From: Glandiceps talaboti
Lineage: Eukaryota > Hemichordata > Enteropneusta > Spengelidae
Assembly: GCF_964340395.1 (NCBI RefSeq)
Contig: NC_135559.1
Coordinates: 12,465,759-12,529,758 of the forward strand
DNA: 64,000 nt
Direction of reading: 5' to 3'
Shown: positions 15,148 to 28,442 of the stretch, in pieces
How positions within the stretch are numbered: the stretch's first letter is position 1
How the letters are laid out: each line of letters begins with the position of its first letter
Position numbers and translations under genes: made by a program
The notes under the pieces: model-generated
Database searches by the model: none
Told to the model about the DNA's origin: nothing
The model's input: only the letters and a program-made list of their open reading frames with translations

Positions 15148-17539
15148 TATAGCTGGATACACTGTGGTTGCCATGTAAACATTGATATATTTAGAGACAT
15201 CTCTGCTACTTCTACCTAGCACATTCCAGTAGGTAGTGTTTCGGTCTTACAAAAATAACATATTAACCAGATACGATTGTTTGAAATTCAACTTTTAAAA
15301 AATCCACTTTTCCCTTTTCGTTTCAGTGATGTATTAAATTGGATTGGTAAAACGTCCCATTTCGAACACAGGATAATCGTGTATTTCAGAAAGCCGAAAG
15401 AGTGTAAAGGTATAACATTTAGAAGACGAACATCGAGATAAAAATCGTGATAAATCTCAACTTTTCTACTGAAACTGATTAAACGGGAATATCAGTGCGG
15501 ATAACCTATTGTCTGAGTAATCTACCGTTTCGATAAGACTTGCCAGTAACACCCCTTCGCTTTACGTAGATAGACTTACGCGTGGGAATCGGGGTTTGTT
15601 ATTACCGAAGATATTCAATGAGTCGACCGTGTCGACCGATAGCGATCTTCATCCTTCTTTTAAAAGAACGACTTCAATATTTTTCAACAACAAAAAAAAG
15701 TACACCCTCCGTAACGCATTGTTTTTCCCAGCATCAAAATGAAGGAGCAAGTACGCAATGTGTGAACGTCGGGCTATCTGAAATCGTCAAAAAAAACTAT
15801 ATGGTTCGGATTGCGTTCTTGCAACGTGTTCCATGTGCAAGTTTACCCATACGCTTCGGCTCTCTAATTTAGATACTAAAAATCTTTACTTTAGACCCCT
15901 TTTCTTCATTTTTAACATGTATAATGTTGAGTATGCCTTGAAGGTGCATCGCTGATTTATAGAGCAACCCTGCTTATTTGTTAGATATGCATACATACTC
16001 GAGATCCAATGCTAGATAACATCTCCCCCTATCTATGTTTGGAGCATATAGTACGAGCCATTCAACAGATAACAGTTACCGTAATGGTAGCAGTAAATTA
16101 TTTATCGGGCCGAATCGGGAGGCAGAGTATTTAATGGCTGAGTACTATGGCTTGTCTATAAATTGGCTATGCATTGAAGGCGGCTTGAAATCAAGTCATT
16201 ATTAACAATATTTCGGACTACTGGATCTCAATAACGACCCCGTTTGTAACAAATGATTTGCAAAGGAAGATCGACTCGTAGCTTTCGAACACAGCAGCTA
16301 GCTACATGAGCGGAACTTTTACGACAATTCTAAACACGTAAAAGTAATATATATCAATCTATGGCACGTCCTAGCCTAACATGAACAGACCGGATATGGG
16401 CCCGTGATGCTGAAAACATACTTAAATTGAAAAGTTATGAACTTGGGGTAAACAATGTACGGAGTCTGGATCAAACTGACTCAGAATATACTGCTCTATT
16501 GTGCATTTCAAGGACTGGCGACTGCATTCATTTATATCAATTGTGACGAAGATTATTAGCTGGCCACGGGTGCACAAAATGTGAAATATATGAACGGTTT
16601 AGTGTAAGTGACACATAGTGTAATATACAGCTCAGAAAAGTGATTAATTTCATGGAGAAAGAAAGCAAAGGGTAAAAAAAGCCGGAAAGGCCACCAAGAA
16701 ATTAAACCTTGACGGATCGGGAAAGGAAAAATTAGAAATAAAAACGTTTGGTTCGTTCAAAGGAAAACATAAAGAGGGTTTTATGTGAGAGATGAAAAAA
16801 AAATCAGAACGTCTGAGAATGTAGAATTTAAAAAAAAAAATCAAAGGTTTGCTTAGATTGTAACAAGACAACACAAGTTTGGTATGTTTAGATTGAAGTT
16901 GGATGTCATCGATACCTGCCAATCAAATGTCATTTCAGAGTCCTGCGCGGCTAAAAGCGATCAGGTTTCACAGTTTCAGTGACGGGCCGTAAAATGATAC
17001 GATTCGACACAAGCAAACTGGACAACGTCCTGGGCACGTCCTTCGAACATATCTTACTCGTTTCTCATGATACATGTGATTTGTAACTTATGAATTTTCG
17101 TTTATCAATTGATTAAAAAAAATAAGTTGTAACAATGACAGAAGTGTCGAATAATTTATAAAAACAGGTTGTTTTTTAAATCTACGCATTCTTTATTTTA
17201 TTCTGATAAGAGCTGTGAATATCTTTGTATGTTTATCAAGATTTTGACATCACTATCGTATCATAACGCTGTAGATTTGTTTGAAGTTTTTTTTTTACGA
17301 TATCAAGACAGTTCCTGTAATTTCTATCTTATAAATATATCGGTTTGTAAAAATCACATATATTTGACTTTTACAAATAAAGTGGAGAAAACTTCAAATT
17401 GTTGGGGTTTTTTAATAATTAGAAATTTGGGCTACATTTTCGATATGGTTTTAAAACGACAAACGTTAGGATTTATTCTGAAAATGATATATTTGAGAAT
17501 AGATAATGCCAAATCCTTGAGATTGTATTAAGTGGGCAT
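15147..17539. other. Unique DNA, possibly part regulatory, no gene seen
   Basis: No repeats apart from short A runs. The 16,060-16,260 part has several ATTTATC, TTTAAT and TATAAATTG homeodomain-like words in less AT-rich context. Frames of about 96 codons (15,582-15,872, +) and 120 codons (17,169-17,531, +) are unrecognised and fit chance. Confidence 0.5.
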
Positions 17540-19760
17540 GTCACGCTGAATACATGATGTTCATGCCATGGATCTGAAACGCCGTGAGGAGAAGAAACAA
17601 CCGAAACGAGACGCCGTGCATGTGCATGTAATTGTGCAGCAAACGATTTGTTAAACCCCCGACATTCACGTGTTGTGTTTTCAGCCGACCGTTGTCGCCA
17701 CTAGTCTTACCATACGGACTAAACCGGCCAAAGGAAGCCGAACAGAGGGCCGACACGATGAATACCTTCCGAGAATAAGCGATCCACGTGGTACGGCAAA
17801 TATTCGGTGATTATCCCAAATAGGCTGAGTCCCCGATATATGGCTAGCAAGTAAGCCACCCCCATCAATCGATTCTACCTTTAGCACGAAAACAACCGTT
17901 CGCTTCAGAAAAAAAAACATAAATAAAACGAGTTTGACACTTTCTGTGTCCGACTTGTCGTGTCAAAAGTCCCTTTTCATGAGCGACTTATTTCTTTTAT
18001 AATTTCTATGGCAGAAACTGCAATTTCGACAAGTTTCATTTCGCATCTGGGGGACTTTTGATCCGCACGTTTAAGTTTCCCACGACAAGCCGTGCCCGGG
18101 CTTAATAGGCCTAATTAAATATTCACGAGGAGTCGGCGTTTTGGATGTACAGTTAGAGCGTTCGTCTGTACTCCAAGCCTATTTCCCCTTTCCAGCGAGA
18201 CACCAGAGTCACATCGGGGCTCATAAATATGATTCTACGCACTAAATTCATATGGGAAAACTCGCACAAGTTGACGTGTTAAAAATCACGTACTTTGCAG
18301 TGTACGACTAGTACGTTTTTCAATCACCAGATCCCTAAAAGTTCATTACACAGTGTAATCTTCGCTGATACTTAATATTCGCAAAGCAAGGTTTCCTAAA
18401 AAAATTCAGGGGATTATATCCAATATATGGTCTCATATAAAAATGTGGTACCCAAAGTCGAAAAGGGGGAACGAAAATTGAAGTCGAATCGAACACAAAG
18501 GGAACAAACTATATGCAAAAATATTCACCGCTCTTAGTCATGTGTACCGTCCAAGCAGCCTTAGTGAACTGCAGTAAATAACACCGGACTTGGTCGGTTA
18601 ACTGACATGTCTGAAGCTACGATGAAATAAACATTCCATGTGAAATGTATGTACTCTATTTACACTCACTTACCGACGATATGTATATTCCAGAGAGGTG
18701 TCATTTTCAGTGTCACATATCCATGTAATGTTCGTACGGATAACATTTTTTTCCGTTGCAAATTTTCCACGCATATGTCCTTCGTAAGGAAAAAAGCGAG
18801 AGTAAAATCCCCACGAAAATACGAGTAAAAAAACGCCACAGCCGATAGAATCCCTGTCTCGGCCAGCCAAAGACTTTTGTCAGACTGAATTCTTCGTTAC
18901 TTGTAATTTCCCTCAAATAACCGGTCCCTTAATCAAGACACAGTAGTTAAATGTAATGTTATTGCATACCACTGGGTTTTTGGCAAGTTTTATTTGCGTT
19001 CCTGGTTCATTTTTCGCGCTCAGCTAGTCGGCACACCAGCGGCTGTAGCATAAGGCTACCTATCGCGCAGGCCCCATCCATCATTGCTTATCATGTGTAG
19101 TAAATATTGCTGTTTGGGTTTTCATCACTGATTAAGTCCACGCTGTGAAGGGAGTCCGTGTTGCCTAGTTAGCACAGCGTCGGCCCACCGCTACTGTCCG
19201 CACGACTGAATCGACAAGTCGATGGAAAGCAGTGCTGTCATACAGAGTGGATAACAACCGACTGTAGAGATTTGGTTAAGAACTTAGGGGTAATTTCGTG
19301 GCGTTTTTAATGAGAATTACTCACTTGGTGACGATCACTAATGAAACACGTCTTGTTACTACCTGATATTAGGGGTTTTGTGGCCATGGGGTAACTTGTC
19401 CAGTAGCTTATTCGAGATGCAATTCAAGCAATCAATTGCACAACCCCTATGGTCGAAATACCGATGACCGGCTTGCCTTATTGTTATTCTTTCGATAAAT
19501 GAAGTGTTTTCCTGGAGTAAAACTACAGGCGGTGGCCGTCATGATGCGAGCGTCTCTGTTACTTTATGAGTCACATTCGGGGCTTGCATTCTTAACAATT
19601 TCAACCTGTCGAGGCCAGTTCTCTAGTTAATAAAGAAACAAAGTCTCTTTTCTCCACCAGCCGTGATTTCTGTAAGGAGAAAGTATTGGCTCAATAAAAG
19701 CGCCGAGTTGCTTTTCCCAGCTTCCCGCTAGTTTTAATATCAGTGGCTCTCACTCTCGCA
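17540..19760. other. Repeat-free, less AT-rich island; candidate conserved non-coding region
   Basis: The longest stretch with no microsatellite and higher complexity. Notable words are a GGCCTAATTAAATATTCAC block near 18,109, CTCATAAATATGATTC near 18,220, CAATCAATTGCA near 19,430 and a SOX-like CTTATTGTTATTC near 19,477. On the minus strand a frame running through about 18,870-18,676 meets a good GTAAGT donor (read from + GACTTACC-like context at about 18,668-18,675), but no clear acceptor lies upstream. Conservation cannot be tested here. Confidence 0.35.
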
Positions 19761-20735
19761 TGTACAAACCTAAAGCCGCAAAACGTCAATTAAGACTTTA
19801 ATATATCGCTTTTTATCGCTATTGAAACTTCGATCCTATAAAATTGCAAATTTTGAATATTGGAATTCCTTGAATAAAATGCGCCCATTTTAATAATCTA
19901 TGTGAGTGACTGAAATGAGTTCTGTCCGTCACTTAAAGTCATAATATTTCAAGCAAATGCAACGCCAAAAAAAAGTATATTAATATAGAATAATCAGATG
20001 ATTTGTATTTTGACTTTAGGTGAAAATTTAGCCTACGGGTAAAAAACAAAACTGAATGGATTTTAAGGGTTTCATTTTTTTTTTCGCAAAATCTTTATGA
20101 GTGCTCAGACTTTCGTTTTTGAAATAACGGTCCCATTACCTATCACGTCCTGTATTAGAGAGATATAATGTATGTATACAATACTATAGTTCAACTTATT
20201 GAAGTCAGTGATTGATGACTTTCTTCAGTGAACATCTAACAAATTTCATTATACGTCGATCCGTCAGCATTATCATATTGCCAGTGTAATTTGCTATTAA
20301 ATTGCTACTAAAACAGTCACAAATTCTCAGAAAATAATTCAACATGGCGGATGTGATCCAGTGAAATGGATATACAATGTATTTACAGTCAGTGATGAGT
20401 TCATAGTACAGCGTACCTTCCAGTCAAAGTGTATGAATTGCAAATGATGGAGTATTTTGAATTTTGAAAAGGTGGTTTTCGTACTTAGATATTGTAAATG
20501 TTTATATGGAGCTTCATTTCAGAATTGTATCTCAAAGGTTAACATTTTCTTTACATTTTAGAAAAACAATGCCGATAGGTTTTAATAAAAGTGTACAATA
20601 TTATAGAGGAGAATTTAAACTATTGTGTTTTTAATGTATGATACTAATACTGTTTGCAGTTGTTACTTTCTGTATACCAGCTCTGATCATGAACATGGTA
20701 TAGCTTTGATATCACATCATGTAATATAATGTATT
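19761..20735. other. Unique AT-rich DNA, no gene seen
   Basis: Complex sequence leading into the pentanucleotide array. An ACATGGCGGAT YY1-like word lies near 20,342. No frame of note. Confidence 0.55.
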
Positions 20736-21305
20736 ATCATATCATATCATATCATATCATATCATATCATATCATATCATATCATATCATATCATACCAG
20801 ATCACACCATATCATATCATATCATATCATATTAGGCATAGCATATCATAGCATATCATCATAATCACATCATATCACATCATATCATATCATATCAATT
20901 CATATATCATATCATATCATATCATATCACATCATATATCATATCATATCACATCACATCATATCATATCATATATCATGCCTGTCACGTCATGTCATGC
21001 CAAGCCAAGCGTCAAGTCACTTGACGTACATCGCTACACACGTCATATCACATCATATAACATATATCATACCATACCATATCCAGTGACATGATATCAT
21101 GTATGATGTGATATGATGTGATGTGATATCATATCAAATATAATCATATCATATGGCATGATATGAGATGATATGATATGATATGATATGATATGATATG
21201 ATATGATATGATATGATATATGATGTGATATGATGTGATATGACGTGACGTGACGTGACGTGACGTGACGTCATGTATGTGATGTGATGTGATGTGATGT
21301 GATGT
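20736..21305. repeat. Inverted pentanucleotide array (ATATC)n ... (GATAT)n
   Basis: The left half (about 20,736-20,990) is an ATATC/ACATC array. The right half (about 21,095-21,305) is its reverse complement, GATAT/GATGT then GACGT. The junction holds a near-perfect 15-bp palindrome, GTCAAGT-C-ACTTGAC (21,011-21,025), close to the centre of symmetry. The two halves could pair as a hairpin of about 200 bp with mismatches. A perfect CRE octamer at 21,266 is part of the array. Confidence 0.88.
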
Positions 21306-21373
21306 AAACTTTGATATCATATCAGATCATATACAATATCATGACATGATACAACATAGCATGATATGAGTAT

Positions 21374-22092
21374 TATGTATGTATGTATGTATGTATGTAT
21401 GTATGTATGTATGTGTGTATGTATGTATGTATGTATGTATATGTGTGTATGTATGTATGTATGTATGTATGTATGTATGTGTGTGTATAATGTATGTATG
21501 TATGTATGTATGTATGTGTGTATGTATGTATGTGTGTATGTATGTATGTATGTATGTATGTATGTATATGTGTGTATGTATGTATGTATGTATGTATGTA
21601 TGTGTGTGTATGTATGTATGTATGTATGTATGTATGTATGTATGTATGTATGTATGTGTGTATGTATATGTGTGTATGTATGTATGTATGTATGTATGTG
21701 TGTATGTATGTATGTATGTATGTATGTATGTATGTGTGTATGTATGTATGTATGTATGTATGTATATGTGTGTATGTATGTATGTATGTATGTATGTATG
21801 CATGTATGTATGTATGTATGTATGTATGTATGTATGTATGTATGTATGCATGTATGCATGTATGCATGTATGTATGTATGTATGTATGTATGTATGTATG
21901 TATGTGTGTATGTATGTATGTATGTATGTATGTATATGTGTGTATGTATGTATGTATGTATGTATGCATGTATGTATGTATGTATGTATGTATGTATGTA
22001 TGTATGTATGTATGTATGTATGCATGTATGCATGTATGCATGTATGTATGTATGTATGTATGTATGTATGTATGTATGTATGTATGTACGTA
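21374..22092. repeat. (TATG)n microsatellite, about 720 bp, with higher-order structure
   Basis: The longest TATG array in the window. Variant units mark an internal duplication: a TGTG, TATATGTGTG, single GCATG and triple GCATG series around 21,731-21,868 recurs at 21,901-22,042, offset about 170-174 bp. All six-frame translations are repeat cycles and not proteins. Confidence 0.97.
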
Positions 22093-22949
22093 TTATATGT
22101 TTTGAATCCTGAAGGACAAAGTGACTGTTGAATACTTGTTACTCACATGGAAGCAAATGAAAAGCTCTTTTGATGCCAATAATTATAGCAAGTGTCGGCT
22201 TTAACACTCATTTTCAACTGTTTTAATTTTTGTTTGATTGTGGACTTTCTTGTTTGTTCGAATTGGTCAAAAAGACGAAATATATAAATAATTCATGTCT
22301 CAACGTCTTGGATGTTCTGTCGTTTGTATATCTTTCAAAAATTCTGAAAAGGAATACGGTCATTAACTATTATTTTCGAAAAAAACGACAATTTATCTGC
22401 CTTGCATCAACTTTAATCACGTAGAGAGTCCGCCATTTTGATAATCTTTCCATTGGTTAAATTGTCAGAAATTTTCTTTAAACTCAAAACAAAAAGTGAC
22501 GTGATCCTAGATTTTTTGCTGGTTTGAGAAGCTTTAGGACTGACGGTTTCTCACGCAAAGTACCAGTAAATTCTGAATTCAGCTATTTCCAAGGTATATA
22601 CAACATTATTTTACCGGTTAGTACTAACGTCTGTACTTGGATGGTTAGCATCATGTGTTTGCAATTGTGTTCTTTTTTTCTGTGCACGATTCTTACATTT
22701 TTCTATGCGTACTTTACTGAACTGTATACCATGTATCGTTCAATGGGTATTCGTCGGTCACATGACTCACGATTTTCTTACCTTTGCCTTTTGTTAGGGA
22801 CTTTGTATTCGAAACGTCAGAGATTATACTGATTATAAGGACTGTATAACTTGTTACTTTTTACACTCCTGGTTAAAGAGGCACGGTCTGAGTTTGTAAG
22901 AATATTACTAAAGTGAAAATATTTCAACAAAACCACATTCCAGTATATT
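22093..22949. other. Unique DNA, no gene seen
   Basis: AT-rich sequence. A GTCCGCCATTTTGA YY1-like word lies near 22,429. A 102-codon frame at 22,524-22,832 is unrecognised. Confidence 0.55.
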
Positions 22950-23200
22950 GTTTATGTTGAAGCATGTCTTCAATAACATTACGATTATCGTCTGGCATGG
23001 TTTAAACAGATGATTGCAAAATATGGATTTCCTGAACATCTTTTGATACGTATGATAAATTACGTCATCAGATCATTTATGAGTTATATCTTGATACCTG
23101 GTTTGAGTTCAATCAATTGCGAGTGGTGGTTAAGTATGCTATAGTATTTACAATACTGCGAATGTTTTTTTTAATATGCAGCAAAAACTACGCCCAAATA
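22950..23200 (+). repeat. Dispersed repeat, copy A (inverted partner at 30,900-31,140)
   Basis: Aligns over about 240 bp to the reverse complement of 30,900-31,140. Shared blocks include GCATGTCTTC, TAAATTACGTCATCA and ATATCTTGATACCTGGTTTG in copy A. I judge roughly 75-80% identity by eye with small indels. No coding capacity. Probably an old non-autonomous mobile element. Confidence 0.75.
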
Positions 23201-25584
23201 CTTATAAACTCAGTTTGTAATCTAACAAAGGGTGGTGCTTTAACATTCCATCAATCAAATTGATTAGCTTCCTCGAGTCTTCACATAAGTTTTTTTATGT
23301 TTTCTTCTGCCTTATTGCGATTTCTAATCTGAGACTATGATTTCTTGTGTTGCATATTGCTTTGTTTTTATTTCTGTCAACGGTTTATTTTCAAATTTCT
23401 TTTCAATCATTCATTTATTTGTATTTCTGGTTTATAAATCTTACTTTTGAGAATGCAATCCGCCAATCGCAGTTGTTCTCAACTGTCCCTCCAACTTGAA
23501 GTTCTCTAATTTTCAGATATACAAAAGTTTAACAAAATATTTGCATGTCATTTCTTGAAACCTGTTTTTTTTTAAGTTTATAACTTTGGTATTAATGAAT
23601 GATGTCTAACTTAAAAACTATGAATTGGTAAGTCCGTCGCTTAGTATGGTGTTGATCAAAAACATCGACAGATATAACAATCAGGAAATTGATAACTTTT
23701 TTCAACTTCCTTAGAAAAGCGCACTTATTGGAAAAGGGCATTCGTCTAATGGTGGTTTGCGGTCACTTTGGTAGCAATGTGATACTATTTATACCTTTAA
23801 AAAAAAATTAAAAAAATTTAAAAAAAAGAAGATAACTCGCCTTTTGTATCCCGATTAGGAAGACCCAATATGTAAATATTTGATTATTTTTCTTGAAGTA
23901 TATTGTACTTCATATTTTCATTGGTTAGATACAATTCTATGTTCTTTCAATTGGATTTATGTTAGACTGTGTATGGAATTACGTGAACGTACACTATTTA
24001 CTTACTTTCATAAGGTGAAGACCCCGCATTTTTATTCTCCAATTTACAATAGCATACTTACAAGGAGAAGAACTGAAGATGTTAACAACCACATTTGAAC
24101 ATGTGGTCGTATACGACGCGACTCTAAAACTCGACATGCCTACAAAAGCTAGCAATTGTAAATCTTTATCTATTGTGTCTTCCCTGAATGGAGGCTGATA
24201 CATCAGTTGGATGCCTATGAAATTACGTCGGAATTAGCTAAACACAATGGTGTTGCAATTAAGCGACAAAACTTGATTATTTTGGTATTTCAAAACCTGT
24301 ATTGTACTGTACTTAACTTGGATGTGACGAAATTCGAGCATGGTGGCCAATTCACACGCGACGAGTGACGGGTAGAGAAAGACCCGCAAATGTAACTAAT
24401 TGCGGCTCTATACCTCACTTGTTACTTTTTGTGAATGGATAATTGACAGAGAAACAATGGAAACAGTGTTAAGGAATGGTAACTGAATGGGAAAAAGAGT
24501 CTATCACATTGCCACCAACAAATATTGCAGTTGAAATCGCTGTGTGGGCTCAATCGAAGACAAATCATTGCTTCTCGTTTCAAAACAATCACTCTTAAAG
24601 ATCCTTTCGTCCTCATTATTGTCATTCACAAGTTCACCACGTCAATTTTCTCGCCTACAATAAAGTACTATCTCTAAAGACTGGATATATCAAGAACGAC
24701 AGACAAAGTATTTGATTCGTTAAACAATCAATTGTTATTGTCTGTCATATTACCACCAACAAATTTGATATGATTGGAAATACTCTTTTATAGCATATCA
24801 AGTGAGGCTGTACCTCCTCAATCAAAATAGCCCCCTCTCCTTCACCCTCTCAAGAACAGCAATGCTGCATCATTAATCACGAAGACCATCTTGCCTACAG
24901 AAACGCCTTAGTACAAGAAAACTATATTGAAAATGCCCCCAGATAATCTGATCTTTAAACAATCGATTCTGATTATCCGCCAGATTACTACAAAAAATCA
25001 CGGCAGTGTTCTTATTAGTATTAGCTTCGGATTTTAAAATGATCATTAAAGAGAGCCCTTCTTTGTTGCCGTAACAACTACTTCAAATGACGAGTAGATT
25101 GAAATTTTGATGTCAAACAATAAGAAGTTGATTAATAATTAGATTATCACCCACATAATTCCACTGAAGACAGTATAAAGATGAATAGTAATTACCCTTA
25201 AACAAAACATAATTTTGCATAATTTGAAAGTAAATAAACTCGCTTTGGCTTCTCTTCTCACTCAGCAAATACTTCATCGTGCCAGACAAAGAAACCGATA
25301 CAACCCCGAGCATTTCATGCCGCAAGATTTTCTCATTCTTTTAATGGATGAACCTTTGATTAACCAACGCCAGGAAAAAAAAACTATCTAACTATATATA
25401 TACCGGTATTTAGTAATTATAGTAAATGTCCCTTTTGACTAAAGACTGAACGAAATCTGAGATAATCTATTATTCTTGCGATTAGTAACTCAAATTACAT
25501 TCAGAAATCTAAGTAGCATAAGCTCCACAATAGCCAACATATACAATTACCGATTTGAACATAAAAAAGTATGGAGTTTTTGTG
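23201..25584. other. Unique AT-rich DNA, no gene seen
   Basis: No repeats beyond A/T runs near 23,800 and no frame above about 72 codons. Confidence 0.6.
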
Positions 25585-26025
<441 letters not shown>

Positions 26026-26689
26026 AAGCTTGATTTTGACCAACTGTTTTGAAAAAAAAACGCATTTCACAAAAGGTAATGGTCATGTGTCAATGTTTCT
26101 ACAACGACAGAAAAGCAAAACTTGTAGAAATTAACAGTATATCTATAGAGTATTTATAAGATGTGTGTAAGATTGATGACCTTGACCTTGGCGTTGCGTT
26201 TGTGAGGACCTGTTAGTGGTTCCCCACAAGTTTTCTTAATTCTTTGTTGTGCATAAACTTGCAACATTGATATATATATTGACCTTGACACCGTACAATG
26301 TTATTGTTGGAATGTGTTAAAACCAAACTAAAATGCTTAACCATTTAAAGTTAATAAGAATGTATTTTCTTTATTGTGCCAGATTCAACAACAGTCGTTT
26401 ATATTTCCGTTTATTCAAAGAAAAGATCGGAGAGATCCGCTCAGTAGAACTTGCTATTGCAAAAAGGAGACACAATTAAATAACATGATTCTGAATCAAA
26501 ATGGTCAATTCTTTTGGACACTGATTAGTAATAATTTCTTTATTCAAGTTATCCCTTTGTCTCTTGTATTTATGTTGCAATAATTATCTGTACGTTATTG
26601 TAATGCAATGCAATGTTTTTTAAACATATATAAAAAAAATTAAAAATAATTCAAAACCTATTTTTTAAAATGCTCTGTAGTGACCGGGC

Positions 26690-26727
<38 letters not shown>

Positions 26728-28218
26728 GATTTTTCTAACTATTTTTTTTTTGTATTTGTCAGATCATTTCAAAACTTAATACACTGCTACACCAGATGTA
26801 AACTGAATGCCTTCAGTAAGGCTTGTTATTGCTATATCTTTTGTTATCATCAACATCGCATAATTCTACATTAAGGTGTTGTATAATTAATTGATTGTGC
26901 AAATGATTCAATGAAATCTTTTAAACATATTTGTCAAAAACAGTAATTATGCAAATGACTAAGTGAAAATGTAAAATGAATATATTACCATGCTATACTG
27001 CATATATGCGCCTTGTTATCATTGATGCATGTATCATAGTGTATGAAACTTTAAGCTGCATTCAAAAGATATAACTAGAAACAATTACTAAATATACTCA
27101 CTACAATTAAAAACTACACGAACAACCTTTGTAGGAAAAGTGCATTTTGTCATTGTTAATGTATGTGGATAATCATATGAAATTTGAATTTGCATTCATA
27201 AGTTTTTTCTGAACTTGATGAGCTTGTCCATGTTAACATCTGTTATAAATCCTGCAAAACTGGTAATCATAGCAAATCATTGAATAACAGAAACTGTTTT
27301 TTTTCTATTATAAAAAAAAAAAAAAAAGTCGCATCACGCTTTTATTGTTTTCTGTGTGTTGTAAGCTTACACAATTCATCAAACGTTCGTATGATAATTT
27401 ATGCAAATTAAAGTATTAGCAAGTATATGTCCTTTCCCGCCGATACTACCCGACAAAAAGTGTCATTTCCCTTTATATATGTAGTTTCTAGATTTGTTAG
27501 CTGCTGTCTGACAGGGACGGGGTTAATAACCTCTCGAATTCATACATTCGCCATTCCATATTAAACTTTCATTGTTATGACGTATTCAATGAGCCATGTG
27601 ACAGTTTCGTTGTCCGCCATATTGGGGTCAAGGGTCAAGAGAAACGAACCAGATGATTTAGAATGTAAAATCGTAATACCAAAATACTTGCGTTTGCTTG
27701 TATTTTCTTCAATTTGTGTGTTTATTTGCACTAATGTGATGCGGCCTGATGTAGTGCATATTGGTTCAACGTGAGAGATTGGATATATCACGTAATTTGG
27801 TGTTACGTAATGCGACTTCATGTGATGTTGAATGACGTGCTGCGCCGGTAAGATGATGCAGTGTTACAAATAGGTTACAGTGCACACTTCAATAAGGTAC
27901 TTTTTACCATACTGTCCAATTTTGCTTATTGTTCTTCAAAAATAATATTCTTTGTACATCAGTCAAATTCAAAGTTTATGCCAGGAATTATCAAAGACGT
28001 GACAACAACGTTGATACACCTGGCGGGCAATATACATTTTAGCAACCTGTACCAATAGTAATTATAATATATTTTTAAATAAAAAGCAGCACATTTGAAT
28101 GCACATCGTCTGCTACAGGTTTGACTTTTCGTTTTGAGTCAAAACTATTTGGTCACACTATTTGGTCATATGCTTCTACTAGTCTGTGTCAATGTTGTAT
28201 AATCGAATTGTTTACCAT
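26026..28218. other. Unique AT-rich DNA with octamer-like sites, no gene seen
   Basis: Includes a short (GT)n(TA)n array at 26,690-26,728, an A run near 27,310, and two exact POU octamers ATGCAAAT at 26,949-26,956 and 27,401-27,408. A near match, GTGCAAAT, lies near 26,899. A GTCCGCCATATTGG YY1-like word lies near 27,613. No gene supported. Confidence 0.5.
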
Positions 28219-28223
28219 ATTGC

Positions 28224-28263
<40 letters not shown>

Positions 28264-28364
28264 GATGCTACTGCTGCTGCTGTCGTCATCGTCGTCATCA
28301 TTGCTGGTGTTACCATCGTCATCATCGTTCTGTTCTGTTCGTCGTCGTCGTCGTTTTTTTTTTG

Positions 28365-28397
<33 letters not shown>

Positions 28398-28400
28398 CGA

Positions 28401-28440
<40 letters not shown>

Positions 28441-28442
28441 GA
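28219..28442. repeat. (TTG)n trinucleotide arrays in two blocks
   Basis: TTG arrays at about 28,219-28,264 and 28,365-28,442 flank a TCG/TCA-rich segment (28,280-28,350). Homopolymeric Val, Leu, Cys, Asn or Thr translations result. I see no sign that these are part of a protein. Confidence 0.93.

Noticed and set aside
18670-18870. Minus-strand exon ending at a GTAAGT donor
   Set aside because: The donor is good, but no pyrimidine-tract acceptor is found and an overlapping frame is equally open.
21317-22131. Open frames of 200-250 codons on both strands
   Set aside because: They are translations of the TATG array (Met-Tyr-Val-Cys / His-Thr-Tyr-Ile cycles). The same applies to the frames in all other tetranucleotide, GA/CT and TTG arrays.
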